The notes below the pieces were generated by a model. That model had not been told where the DNA came from and searched no databases. It saw only the letters and a program-made list of their open reading frames with translations. Positions 1 through 9,134 of a stretch of 64,000 bases of DNA are shown piece by piece (the first letter of the stretch is position 1; the number at the start of each line of letters is the position of its first letter). Origin of the DNA: UBA1952 sp965246785 (GTDB taxonomy: Bacteria > Bacteroidota > Bacteroidia > Chitinophagales > Chitinophagaceae); assembly GCA_965246785.1 (NCBI GenBank), contig CBDFFM010000020.1, positions 186,001 to 250,000 of the forward strand. The letters run 5' to 3'. A program made the translations under genes and the position numbers.

Positions 1-627
1 TTTTACACGCATCTTGCCCCAGCCCGGCACCGAAAGGCTTTCATTGGCATAAGTGATGCGGGAGGCCGGCGCTGACGACAAGCCATAGGCCGTTACGGTC
101 ATGTTGAAGTTGACGGTGTACTTGTAGCTGTTGGCCCAGGAGGTATTATAGGTTGCCGGAAACTTCAGCAGGTTGCGGCCGCCGAAGTAAGTCGTATTCT
201 GCGCCGGAAATACGACACTGTCATTTGGGTTGCCGGTAGCCATCAGCCAGTACGCCTGGCGGTTGATGGATTCGCCGAAGGCCATCAGCCCGGTCGGCGT
301 AAGGCCGCGTACCACGGCACTGTACCAAGTGATGCCGTTGTTGGTAGTGGAAGGAATGATATCAACGAAGGGAAGGCCGTAAGTGCCCATCGGAAAGGCA
401 GGGTTAGTGCCCGCAACCGTAGTGCGTGTAAAAACTGATGCGTACGTGCTGCCGCTGATGTCAACGCTGGTATTGGCGACGGGCGAAGCAGCAATGCTCC
501 CGTTAATCAGGCCGAAAGAGTCTGTGCCGGGCACCCACGAGGCAAAGCTGCTTTGGGTGAGGGTGATCTGCGCGTTGGCGCCAAGGCTGAGGAGCGCGGC
601 GCAGCTAAGGGTAAAGAGTGTTTTCAT
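1..627 (-). CDS. Secreted protein, 3' end beyond the window
   Basis: The minus strand is open from an ATG at 627-625 to the window edge, 209 codons without a stop. The product starts with a typical Sec signal peptide (MKTLFTLSCAALLSLGANAQ, cleavage expected after the AQ), followed by Ser/Thr/Gly-rich sequence of beta character, as in cell-surface or T9SS cargo proteins of Bacteroidota. A C-terminal sorting domain cannot be checked because it lies outside the window. The gene lies 109 bp downstream of a LytTR regulator on the same strand, which fits the local pattern of a surface protein beside a two-component system. The family is not recognised. Confidence 0.75.
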   Translation of the reverse strand, partial: MKTLFTLSCAALLSLGANAQITLTQSSFASWVPGTDSFGLINGSIAASPVANTSVDISGSTYASVFTRTTVAGTNPAFPMGTYGLPFVDIIPSTTNNGITWYSAVVRGLTPTGLMAFGESINRQAYWLMATGNPNDSVVFPAQNTTYFGGRNLLKFPATYNTSWANSYKYTVNFNMTVTAYGLSSAPASRITYANESLSVPGWGKMRVK

Positions 628-736
628 TTGGGGGATAAATTTTTTGTCCCACAAACGTAATCCTGCGCCTAAGCCAACACCAAGCACTATGGGATGAAGT
701 CGGCCATTTCTGTGATGCCGTATAGTGCCTGCTCTT

Positions 737-1456
737 TTATGAAAGCCGCTTCAGCCGCTCCAGCAGTTCCGCGCGGTAATTAGGCGCGAGGTCAACGCTT
801 ATTTTACCAAGCGATATGGTGTCAGCGGCCACTTCCGTTATCATCGCCCCGTTCACGATAAACGACTTGCTGGTCTTGACGAAACTTGCGGGCAGCTGCT
901 CCAGCAATACCTTTTGCGGAATGCGCACGAGGTGCTTTCGCTCAGCCGTGTGCAGCTCCATATAGTTACCGTCAGCGCGTATGTGCGTTACCTCGCGCAA
1001 CGGCACGCGCACGTAGCGCTGCTTGTCTTTCACAAAGAAAGAATCGCGGATGATAAGGCTGTCTTCATCCGCAGCGCCGCTGTCCCGGCCCTTCTTGAAA
1101 TTATTAATGGCAAGCTGCAGGGCTGCATATAGCGTTGCGCTGCCAAACGGCTTTTGCAGGTAGGCATGCGGCGAGGTTGCCAGCGCCGCGTGAACCGTAG
1201 GCAGGTCTTCGTAGGCGGTCAGAAAGATGAAGGGAATGGCAATGTTCGCGCCGATGTACTGTGCCACATCAATGCCCGACTTGTAGCCGCCGAGATGAAT
1301 GTCTAAGAGCGCGAGATGGATGGGCGTGGTTTCAAGCGCCCTGACCGCTTCGGTATAGTTGGAGGCGACCACGCTTTTGGTAAAGCCGAAGCCTGCCAGC
1401 AGATCCTGAAGGTCTGCCGCCACCACCATTTCATCTTCAACAATCAGGAGGTTCAT
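737..1456 (-). CDS. LytR/AlgR-family response regulator (REC-LytTR)
   Basis: This 239-aa protein has an N-terminal receiver domain (residues 1-120: the acidic patch in VEDEM, the phospho-acceptor Asp in LLDIHLGG, and the conserved Lys in LQKPFG) and a C-terminal LytTR DNA-binding domain (about 135-235, with HIRADGNYMELHT and SFIVNGAMI). In this family, phosphorylation by a partner kinase drives LytTR binding to promoter direct repeats. It follows the TPR kinase gene by 59 bp on the same strand, so the two form a cognate pair. The secreted protein gene downstream is a possible target; this is inferred from position only. Confidence 0.92.
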   Translation of the reverse strand: MNLLIVEDEMVVAADLQDLLAGFGFTKSVVASNYTEAVRALETTPIHLALLDIHLGGYKSGIDVAQYIGANIAIPFIFLTAYEDLPTVHAALATSPHAYLQKPFGSATLYAALQLAINNFKKGRDSGAADEDSLIIRDSFFVKDKQRYVRVPLREVTHIRADGNYMELHTAERKHLVRIPQKVLLEQLPASFVKTSKSFIVNGAMITEVAADTISLGKISVDLAPNYRAELLERLKRLS

Positions 1457-1515
1457 GGAGCCTTAAAAATAAGCTCCACGCCGCTACGGGCGGTAAAAAG
1501 GGGCAGCTTTTGTGG

Positions 1516-3405
1516 CTAAGCTACCTGCTTCCGCTGCCCTTCGTCCTTGAAGCTGATGTCGTACACCACGCCCCTGTCGTTGGTGTTGCTGAGCTGGCCT
1601 TTCATCTGTTGGGTCATAAGCTTAATGATGCGCAGCCCCATAGTAGGCATGTCGCCGGCGGTAGTCATGCCGGGCCCGTTATCGCGGTAGGTCAGCTTGT
1701 AGTCGGCGCCCTGCTGCCTGATGGCAATATTGATTTTAAGCGGCTGCCCCGGCCGGCGCGCATACTTGCACGAGTTGGTGATAAGCTCGGTAAGCGTCAG
1801 ACCGAGCAGCACCGCCGTATCAATATCAAGGCGGATGTTGGCGTCAATGTCTATTTCCGCATCGCCATGCAGCGCGATGAGCGCCTTTGCCAGCATCTGT
1901 ATGTATTCCTGCATAGCCACATGCTCCAGCTCATTATTCTGATACAGCTTCTGGTGTATAAGGGCAATGGATTGAATCCGCGAAACCGTATCGGCCAGCA
2001 GGCGCTCAGCCTCGGGCGTGGTGTGCCGGCGCAGTTGGATATTAATGAGGGAAGTGATTACCTGCAGGTTGTTCTTTACGCGGTGATGGATTTCCTTCAT
2101 CAGCCATTCCAGCTTTTCGGCCTGCTTTGAGATGATGCGATTTGCCTTTCGCTGCCGGTGATACTGAACCATTGCCACCACGCCGGCGCCGACGGAAAGC
2201 GCCAGCAGCGCCAGCACGGCAACCAGCCACTGCCGCTGCTGCTTTGTAGTGCGCGAAAGCGTCTGTATGGAAGTCTGCTGCTCGCGCGTTTTGTATTTGG
2301 TTTCCAGCTCCGAAATCTGCTGGCGCGTCTGCTCGCCGTAGGCCGCGTTTTTCAGGCTGTCGCTCAGGCGCTGCATGTGCAATGCGGCCTTGTAATCGCC
2401 GGCGTCTTCCAGCAGTTCCGCCTTTGTATTCAGGAAGCCGGGCACAAGCGTGTTGATATTAAGCCGCTGCATAATGGCAAGCCCGCTGTCAAGCGCGGCC
2501 ATCGCCTCGCGGGGCTTGCCCTGTGCATTGTAAAGGTCAACGTAGCTGCTGTAGATATTGACCATGTTCTGCTCATTGTCCGACGCGATAGTGGCCTCCT
2601 TTGCTTTGTCTAAATAGAAAAGCGCGGAATCCGGATGCCCGAGGCCTCTGTGCGCATCGGCCAGATAATCGTAGGTGTAGGCATCCATAGATACATCCGG
2701 ACGCCGGTGCTGAAGCGCTTGCCGCGCCATCCGCAGCTCATCCCCAAAACGCTTCATCTCGCCGAACGTGGCTGCCATACCGCTCATTACGTGATAGAGC
2801 TGCTCCGTGTCGTGCGCCTGCCGCAGGATGGAGAGGGCCTCCTCTTCGTACTTAATGGCTTTGTCGTAATCGTGGTTGGTTTCCGCCACGCTGCCCAGGG
2901 TGCTGAGCGTTCTGCCGATATAAGTCGTGTCTTTTTCGGCCTTTGCTTCCCGCAATATGTCCAGCGCCTCGCCGATGAGCGGCGCATAATCGCTGCTGAA
3001 CATGTAGCTGCCGATCATGTTGAGCCGCGTATTGAAATAATACGGCCCGCGGTAGTGCTCTTTGTTGAAAAGCGCAATGGACTGCCTGGCGTACACCTGC
3101 ATGCTGTCCAGCCGCCCGGTTATGCCGTGCAGCGAGGAGACATTGGCCAGGCCTATCCCTTCAAACAGACGGTTGCCCCGTTGCCGGCTTTCGGCCACCC
3201 CTTCCCGGTAGCGTTTAAGCGCCTCCTCATTATCGCCATTGTTGGACGCCTTATGGCCTTGCCAGTAAAGGCCCATAATCTTTGCCGAGTCCTGAGAAGG
3301 CTGCGCGGAAGAAGAGTGACCATTGCGGCAGGAGGCGAATAGCAGCAGCACATACGCCCCGACGCAGAGGCACGAGCATAAACGTATAGACATATTGCGC
3401 AACAT
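1516..3405 (-). CDS. TPR-containing lipoprotein histidine kinase (HisKA_2 type)
   Basis: The reading frame can start at 3474, but I prefer the internal ATG at 3405 or 3393, because it places a signal segment with lipobox (LLLFASC) at the N-terminus. The periplasmic part (about 40-370) consists of tetratricopeptide-type helical repeats. A transmembrane helix follows (WLVAVLALLALSVGAGVVAM), then a short coiled coil and a HisKA_2 phosphorylation box (EIHHRVKNNLQVI), with a HATPase domain (ELITNSCKYA, DNGPGM, MGLRIIKLM) at the end. Such kinases pass phosphate to REC-LytTR regulators, and one is encoded 59 bp downstream. The 3' end is intact. The signal sensed is unknown. Confidence 0.9.
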   Translation of the reverse strand: MLRNMSIRLCSCLCVGAYVLLLFASCRNGHSSSAQPSQDSAKIMGLYWQGHKASNNGDNEEALKRYREGVAESRQRGNRLFEGIGLANVSSLHGITGRLDSMQVYARQSIALFNKEHYRGPYYFNTRLNMIGSYMFSSDYAPLIGEALDILREAKAEKDTTYIGRTLSTLGSVAETNHDYDKAIKYEEEALSILRQAHDTEQLYHVMSGMAATFGEMKRFGDELRMARQALQHRRPDVSMDAYTYDYLADAHRGLGHPDSALFYLDKAKEATIASDNEQNMVNIYSSYVDLYNAQGKPREAMAALDSGLAIMQRLNINTLVPGFLNTKAELLEDAGDYKAALHMQRLSDSLKNAAYGEQTRQQISELETKYKTREQQTSIQTLSRTTKQQRQWLVAVLALLALSVGAGVVAMVQYHRQRKANRIISKQAEKLEWLMKEIHHRVKNNLQVITSLINIQLRRHTTPEAERLLADTVSRIQSIALIHQKLYQNNELEHVAMQEYIQMLAKALIALHGDAEIDIDANIRLDIDTAVLLGLTLTELITNSCKYARRPGQPLKINIAIRQQGADYKLTYRDNGPGMTTAGDMPTMGLRIIKLMTQQMKGQLSNTNDRGVVYDISFKDEGQRKQVA

Positions 3406-4261
3406 ACAATCGGCGCTCCGTTCCTCCAATGCGATTGGTATAAAGTGACGCTGGTTTGGGATGAAGGTAGCCAAAGGATTGCTGCCGCATCAACTCTTGA
3501 ATCGCATAATAGGACTGCCGAACGTCTAGTTCAGAAAGACTTTAAACGATGCGTAATGGGAGGCTGAATATATCGGTCTATAGCGCCGCTGACACTCATG
3601 ATAGGACGTCATGACCATTTACGGTTAATAGTTGCCTCCAGCGGTTGGCAACCAAAGAAATGAAGGGAATTGAGTTATATCATCCTCACCACAAATGTTA
3701 ATGTGTCGGAAATGTTTTAAATGGCTTGGGACTAGCATACCTGTCAATTAAAAACCTACAACGCTGTGATGAGTGCATATAGAAGCATCTCTATTCCGAT
3801 CTATTATAAGCGGCTTTTTGCTTCAATACTGGATGGTGTTCTATGCACAAACGATTAGCGGACGTCATCTTTTAATGCTCTTTTGCACTTCTTATTTCCA
3901 TAAAATTTCAATTTACGCATGTACAGTTCATAAGAATAATTGTACACTAGTACATAAATCTGGCAGCAAGAACGAGGAAATTACCCAAGATTTTTCTTGT
4001 TAAATGTCACAAAATCCACCTAATTATTAATCAATTCTTATTTATGAATGTTTATTTTCTTGCCAATCAATCATAAATAAATAGAATAATAAATGCTTGA
4101 AAAAGCACCGTTAAAAAACGGTATTAACTTTTCCAAACCAAAATATACTTTTATAGACGCATTCAGAACATGTACCTGCAACAACAATAAAGGGAGTCAG
4201 CTTATGTAAGTTCATTCAGGTAGTCGGCATTCATCTCTAACCTATTTTCCTTGCTTCACCT
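3406..4261. other. Intergenic region upstream of the RHS cluster
   Basis: About 850 bp lie between the divergent kinase gene and the RHS cluster. The right half (about 3950-4170) is clearly richer in A+T than the flanking genes and probably holds the cluster promoter. A short hairpin (ACCGTT/AACGGT, near 4108-4123) and a weak Bacteroidota -7-like TACTTTTA near 4146 are visible, but neither is convincing alone. A 76-codon frame at 3773-4003 has poor coding character and is not called. Most of the left half shows nothing recognisable. Confidence 0.4.
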
Positions 4262-7200
4262 ATGCAGGAAAAACACATTGGCCGGGCATTCTGCAAAACG
4301 CACCTTATCCTGCGTTCCTTGGGGTGCATAAGTCTGTGCCTGCTGATTTCATGCTCGGTCGCCTCAGCCAAAGACTGCCAGGACTCCCTCATCCGCGTCG
4401 GTGTTGATTTTGCCTACTTCGGCTCTTCACACAAGCTCACACAGGACATACAGCTTTCCGTCTGCCATAAGCTGAGCGGAACGCTCCGGTTCGCCTGTTA
4501 TCGCTATACCGCTTCCGCCGACAGCATCTGCGTCTATAGCCAGAAAGACCTGCGGTTCAAGACTTCCGAAGGCGCACGGGTCTGCTCATTCCGGTTTGGC
4601 GCGAATGGCTCCAACAGCTTCGTACACCCGCAGTTTTACAACATCCTCCGCTCCTGCGGCACCGTACCGGCAGGCTCCTACCGGATACACGTTACGATTG
4701 CAACCGATTCCGGAGCATCCGTCAGCCGCGTTTTTCAGCTGCAGTCGGATTCCGCCTTACCGCCGACATCACCGCTGAGCAGGAGCCTGAGCAGCATCCT
4801 TGCGCACGGCCCGGATAAGCAAAAGGGCATCTTTGCTAAGCTCGCTGGCACTGCATCCGGAACCGCTTCAAAGGCCCCGGCCGCTAAGGTGCTGGAGCGC
4901 AGCACCGGGCACATGGCCCGCCTGTTCAAGTCCCGTGGCCTTACGCCGCAGACAGAGCAGCGCGGCGATAAGTCCTACGTCAACCTCTGGTATGAGGACT
5001 GGTTTGTAGGCCGCTACGAACTTGAAGCAAACCAGTCCGCAGCTGCCCAGATCAGCCGGCAGCAGTCCCGCCTCTCCGGCAACATCTCCTCCTTCGCGGG
5101 TACAGAACTCGGGAGCTACCGCTCCCTCTTTTCCCAGGTGCGCGAGCTTTCTAAAGCCAATAAGCAAGACAAAGATCTGAGGGGCGAGCTGGGTATAAGC
5201 GGCAACTTCTCTAACGCCCAGCCCGAATATTCCGCCCAGGACAATAACTATTATGAAATCCGGGGAAGGGCCGAGACGGAAGTGGCAGACATCCCTATAA
5301 GCATGGAGGGCTACTACACTACCCAGGACGCACACCGGCTGGTAAAAGGGAGCTACATCCGGGTGCATTACGATGCGGACAGAGGCAAAGAAAAGCTCAT
5401 GAGGCTTATCAGCGGCTACCGCAACCAGTTCAGCCAGACCGTATCAAAGGGTAAAGGGCTGGAGCAGGTCTACGGCTCTTACCTCAGCAACCTGGAAGGC
5501 TCCAAAGACCGCATGAGTGCCGATATGCTGCGCGAGGCAGGTCTGCCCATCGGCAGCATCAGAAACGTGTCCGGCAGCGCGGGCAACGCAGCAGCAGGAG
5601 GAGCCGGTACCATCAATTCTGACGCTTTAAAGGCGCAGATTGAAGCGGCCCTTGCTAAAAAAATGCAGGACACCTCTTCCCTGGCAGGAAGCGCAGAAGG
5701 AAAACTTGATTCCGCAGGCAAAGCCAGAGCGGCAGTTGCCAAGGCTAAAGCATCCGGGCAGAAAGCAGCCCTCATTAAAGACTCAGCTAACCGGCTTTAT
5801 AACCGGGCTATGAAAAAGCAGGAACAGATTCAGAAGACAGAAGCCCAGATAGAAAAATACCAGGCCCTGCTCGCCCAATACAAGAACACCGCCTACTTTG
5901 ACTCCGCCCTTGCTTACAGCAAGGTAGCAAACCTCAAAGGGGGAGAAGAGACGACATATAAGCAGATGGCTAAGTCCGCCTCAGGATTGCTGCCCGAAGG
6001 CAAGGCCAAAACTTTCATTGCCGGCCTTACCAATCTGGACGCCGGCATCTTCTCCAAATACACCTCTAAATACACAGCCGCCGGCCAGCAGCTGACCGGC
6101 CTCGACGTAGGCTACGACGTAGGCTTTGCCCAAATAGGGATGACGGTCGGCAAGACAGAATACGCAGGCAGGGACGGCGGGCTGGATAAGTACACCACCT
6201 ATTCAGGGCGGATGCTCTTCAGTCCCGCCAAAGGCCAGAAGGCAGGGCTGGTGTACTATGGCTATACGCCGTCAAAGAGCATGCTGCGCGACAACGACTT
6301 TTTCAGCAATGCAGATATTGCTCTGCCGACCTTCCGCTCCCCGGTGCACATCGTATCGGCAACCTACGAAGGCACGGTAACAAAGGAGGTGAGCCTGGAA
6401 GGAGAAATAGCCACTTCCTTCCGCAACGGCAGCGACCAAAAATTTTCCGGCAGCTTTGACGCCGACCGGATTGCCTGGCACCTCAACGGGGAAGGCCGTA
6501 TTCCCCGGACACCGCTTACGCTCACAGGGGGCTATGAGCATGGCGGTAAAAATTTCCAGAACAGCACCCTCCCGGTGGGCATCGCCGGTACAGACCTCTA
6601 CAAGGCCGGGATAAAAGGAGCGTTCTTCCACGACTTCCTGACTGCCGGCATTGAGTTCAACCGCATGCAGCAGCAGAACCTGTATGCGGCAGGCGGCAAT
6701 AACCGCTGGGGCTTTGAGGTGGCGACGCATTCCAGGCAGTATCCGTCCGTGTCCCTGTCCTATAAGCCCTTTGCCACCTTCCGCTCCTATACCGATACGC
6801 TAGCTGTTCCGCAACGGCCCCTGCAGGGAGCTGTGTGGACAGGAAAGGCAACGTACCAGATAAAGCGGCCAGGCGGAGTGTCCTATCGCTTCAGCGCGGT
6901 GCTCAACCGCAGCGCCTCCCACAGCGATAGCGTCAGCTACGGAGCCGACCTGCTGCAGCTCAATGTCATCTATACAGACAAGGTATGGACACTGATGTTT
7001 TCCGCCGGGCAGAGCATAATGATCACCAATAGCGGCGGGTACGGTGTGGATACCCTGAACCCGGCGCATGTGCGCACCACCTTCGTGACGGGTAGCCTGG
7101 GCTATGCTTTTTCCAAGACAACCAGCGTGAGCGGGGGAGCGGACATCGGTTTTGCACCCTTCGGACTTTCCAAATTGGGGCTGAACGGCGGGCTGAGCTA

Positions 7201-7399
7201 CCGGATGAAGGCGGCGCCACTGACAGTAAGAATAAGCACTCGGTACAGCAGCTACCGGCTGGCGGGATACAGCGGAGCGGTTGGCAGGGACAGCGGCAGC
7301 GGAAATGGAAACGCGGCGACAGAGCCAATGAGCTGGCGCCAACTGGTAAGCGGCAGCATAGAGCTTATCTGGCAGTTCAGAATGAAGGTAAACGGATAA
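4262..7399 (+). CDS. Exported protein with predicted outer-membrane beta-barrel, first gene of RHS cluster
   Basis: 1045 aa. The N-terminus has a hydrophobic export signal with a lipobox-like LISC, then an Ig-like beta domain (about 35-165) and a mixed region (about 200-440). Residues 445-560 are Ala/Lys/Gln-rich and predicted helical or coiled coil. From about 620 to the end the sequence is a series of short amphipathic strands with alternating hydrophobic residues and Gly/aromatic turns, ending near ELIWQFRMKVNG, the look of an outer-membrane barrel. It is the first of seven same-strand genes with short gaps (38 bp to the next). I infer a role in placing or exporting the RHS proteins. No named family was recognised, and the barrel is judged by eye. 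Confidence 0.7.
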   Translation: MQEKHIGRAFCKTHLILRSLGCISLCLLISCSVASAKDCQDSLIRVGVDFAYFGSSHKLTQDIQLSVCHKLSGTLRFACYRYTASADSICVYSQKDLRFKTSEGARVCSFRFGANGSNSFVHPQFYNILRSCGTVPAGSYRIHVTIATDSGASVSRVFQLQSDSALPPTSPLSRSLSSILAHGPDKQKGIFAKLAGTASGTASKAPAAKVLERSTGHMARLFKSRGLTPQTEQRGDKSYVNLWYEDWFVGRYELEANQSAAAQISRQQSRLSGNISSFAGTELGSYRSLFSQVRELSKANKQDKDLRGELGISGNFSNAQPEYSAQDNNYYEIRGRAETEVADIPISMEGYYTTQDAHRLVKGSYIRVHYDADRGKEKLMRLISGYRNQFSQTVSKGKGLEQVYGSYLSNLEGSKDRMSADMLREAGLPIGSIRNVSGSAGNAAAGGAGTINSDALKAQIEAALAKKMQDTSSLAGSAEGKLDSAGKARAAVAKAKASGQKAALIKDSANRLYNRAMKKQEQIQKTEAQIEKYQALLAQYKNTAYFDSALAYSKVANLKGGEETTYKQMAKSASGLLPEGKAKTFIAGLTNLDAGIFSKYTSKYTAAGQQLTGLDVGYDVGFAQIGMTVGKTEYAGRDGGLDKYTTYSGRMLFSPAKGQKAGLVYYGYTPSKSMLRDNDFFSNADIALPTFRSPVHIVSATYEGTVTKEVSLEGEIATSFRNGSDQKFSGSFDADRIAWHLNGEGRIPRTPLTLTGGYEHGGKNFQNSTLPVGIAGTDLYKAGIKGAFFHDFLTAGIEFNRMQQQNLYAAGGNNRWGFEVATHSRQYPSVSLSYKPFATFRSYTDTLAVPQRPLQGAVWTGKATYQIKRPGGVSYRFSAVLNRSASHSDSVSYGADLLQLNVIYTDKVWTLMFSAGQSIMITNSGGYGVDTLNPAHVRTTFVTGSLGYAFSKTTSVSGGADIGFAPFGLSKLGLNGGLSYRMKAAPLTVRISTRYSSYRLAGYSGAVGRDSGSGNGNAATEPMSWRQLVSGSIELIWQFRMKVNG

Positions 7400-7437
7400 A
7401 GCACCGTCAGCGGAAGACCATCTAAAAACAAGCGTCC

Positions 7438-8595
7438 ATGAGACTACTTCTCGTCCATACAGCTAAAGCGCGGCACCTGCTGCTTGCCTCCTGCGCCTCG
7501 CTGCTCCTCTTCTTAATAGCCGGGTCCAGACTTCAGGCACAAACGGGTCTGATGCTGAACCTGTCTCCTTTGGATGGCGTAGTGCTCACGCCGGATAACC
7601 TGTTTGGCTTCGCCCTTCAATCCAACATGCCTGCTGCAACAGAGGCGGTCGTAAAAGGCAGCATGCGCTACCGCGAGGGCGGACACTACTTTACTTACAC
7701 CTTCCGCACTACCGTGCGGCCGGGGCTGAACAGGTTTGAAGGGGTATCGCTCCGGCCGGAATGGAACTTTTCAGGCGCTGCGTTTCGGGAACTCTTTCAG
7801 GAGTATCACCTGCTGCCGCAAGGCACGTATGAGTATTGCATCAGCATTACCCCCACCGGCAGCAATGGGGAACTGATTCCGGGGGAAAAAGTCGATGAAT
7901 GCCTGTATGGGAAATCCGAAGACCTGTTCCTCATTAACCTGGTTGACCCGGAAAATGGCGCAAAGCTGCACGAGCATTATCCGGTGTTTTCGTGGATAGC
8001 GAACTATCCCTTTGCCTCGCAGCTAACCTACCGCATCCGGGTAGCGGAGATAAAGGAGGGGCAGAATACGGTCAATGCGGTCGTGCGCAATAATCCGGTC
8101 TATACAGAAAGCAACCTGCCACAGACCACGACGACTTATCCGGTGTACGGCACGCTGCTAAAAAGGTTTCAGCCGTATGCCTGGACAGTGGATGCGTACT
8201 ATAAAGGGATACTATTGGGCGGGGCGGAATCTTGGAAGTTCACCATTGTGGAGGACAGCGAAATGGTCGGCATTCCACGAGAAAGTTCATTTGTGGATAT
8301 ACGGAAGGAGCAAAACGCTGCTACTTACTGGGCAGTCGGTGATGCCAGATTGAAATACACCTTAGAAGACCGAAGCGAATTAAAGCTGCACATTTCAGTA
8401 TTGGATCAAAGCGGCAACACTGTTCATGTAAAAGATGCTGCTTTAGAAGCTCGGTTCGGAGACAACAGATACATAATTGACTTAAAAAATCGCGCGAAAT
8501 TAAAGCATCTAAAAAGGTATACGCTGGTTATTAACTCCGAGGTGGGGGAAACATTTCACCTTAACCTAAAATATGTAGATCCAGATCTACTTTGA
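7438..8595 (+). CDS. Exported accessory protein of the RHS cluster
   Basis: 385 aa with a clear signal peptide (hydrophobic LLLASCASLLLFLIAGS, cleavage after QAQ). The mature part looks all-beta and contains two units: one around 30-160 (LSPLDGVVLTPDNLFGF, ending in QGTYEYCISITP) and one around 165-285 (INLVDPENGAKL, YRIRVAEIKEGQN, YAWTVDAYYKGILLGG). These resemble Fn3-like domains. The last 100 residues form a separate, more polar region. The gene sits 38 bp after the barrel gene and touches the next one. The arrangement suggests a periplasmic or surface adaptor working with the RHS proteins. Its biochemical role is unknown. Confidence 0.75.
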   Translation: MRLLLVHTAKARHLLLASCASLLLFLIAGSRLQAQTGLMLNLSPLDGVVLTPDNLFGFALQSNMPAATEAVVKGSMRYREGGHYFTYTFRTTVRPGLNRFEGVSLRPEWNFSGAAFRELFQEYHLLPQGTYEYCISITPTGSNGELIPGEKVDECLYGKSEDLFLINLVDPENGAKLHEHYPVFSWIANYPFASQLTYRIRVAEIKEGQNTVNAVVRNNPVYTESNLPQTTTTYPVYGTLLKRFQPYAWTVDAYYKGILLGGAESWKFTIVEDSEMVGIPRESSFVDIRKEQNAATYWAVGDARLKYTLEDRSELKLHISVLDQSGNTVHVKDAALEARFGDNRYIIDLKNRAKLKHLKRYTLVINSEVGETFHLNLKYVDPDLL

Positions 8596-8600
8596 TTATT

Positions 8601-9110
8601 ATGATTACATATATATTTAGAATGGGACTATTCCTTTTGATAGTCATTCTGTCAGCTTGCTCGGAATACCATCCATTTATCGGAAAATCCACAGATGCTC
8701 CGCTTTTAATCGGCGAGGCTCATAAAGGATGGATCAAATACCAGATATACGCTGTCCCAACCGATAACTACATTTCTACCAATCACAATTATACATCGCA
8801 CTTGGTAATCAGGATTATAAATACAGATAAGGACGGTGCCAGTCCATTGCGTCGTATCTGCAGCAATCTAGACGATTACAATTCAAGGTATGAATATCTG
8901 CTAAACAGGGCTAAAGATGACATAGTACTAATGACTTCAAAGAAAGTACTGTATCCAGTCTATTATGCATTTGAAAATAACTACAACGTTTTGCCTTTTG
9001 AAACAATAAATGTCGGATATACTATTACCGAAAAACGGCCAACACAATACGAACTGATGTTTACCGACAGGATTTTTGCACAGGATACAGTAGGATTTAA
9101 ATTGAAATAA
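8601..9110 (+). CDS. Small predicted lipoprotein in RHS cluster
   Basis: The frame opens with a TTG at 8592 that overlaps the previous stop; ATG codons at 8601 or 8622 are better starts, since they place the hydrophobic stretch LFLLIVILSAC close to the N-terminus with a good lipobox (LSAC). The mature protein of about 150 residues is probably beta-rich, with no family recognised. Base composition is more A+T-rich than the neighbours, as it is at the end of the preceding gene. It lies 24 bp upstream of the 2183-aa RHS-like gene, and is probably a membrane-anchored accessory of that cluster. Confidence 0.65.
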   Translation: MITYIFRMGLFLLIVILSACSEYHPFIGKSTDAPLLIGEAHKGWIKYQIYAVPTDNYISTNHNYTSHLVIRIINTDKDGASPLRRICSNLDDYNSRYEYLLNRAKDDIVLMTSKKVLYPVYYAFENNYNVLPFETINVGYTITEKRPTQYELMFTDRIFAQDTVGFKLK

Positions 9111-9134
9111 ACATATATAATCTTATAATTTGTT

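Noticed and set aside
1510..3342. Long frames opposite the TPR kinase gene
   Set aside because: Shadows caused by high G+C coding bias; no domain or start context, and the kinase frame is complete and recognisable.
3773..4003. 76-codon frame upstream of the RHS cluster
   Set aside because: A+T-rich intergenic DNA, odd amino-acid composition and no good start context; not called as a gene.
3406..4261. Bacteroidota-type promoter (TTTG/TAnnTTTG) for the RHS cluster
   Set aside because: Only imperfect matches such as TACTTTTA without a correctly spaced -33 element; not called as a feature.
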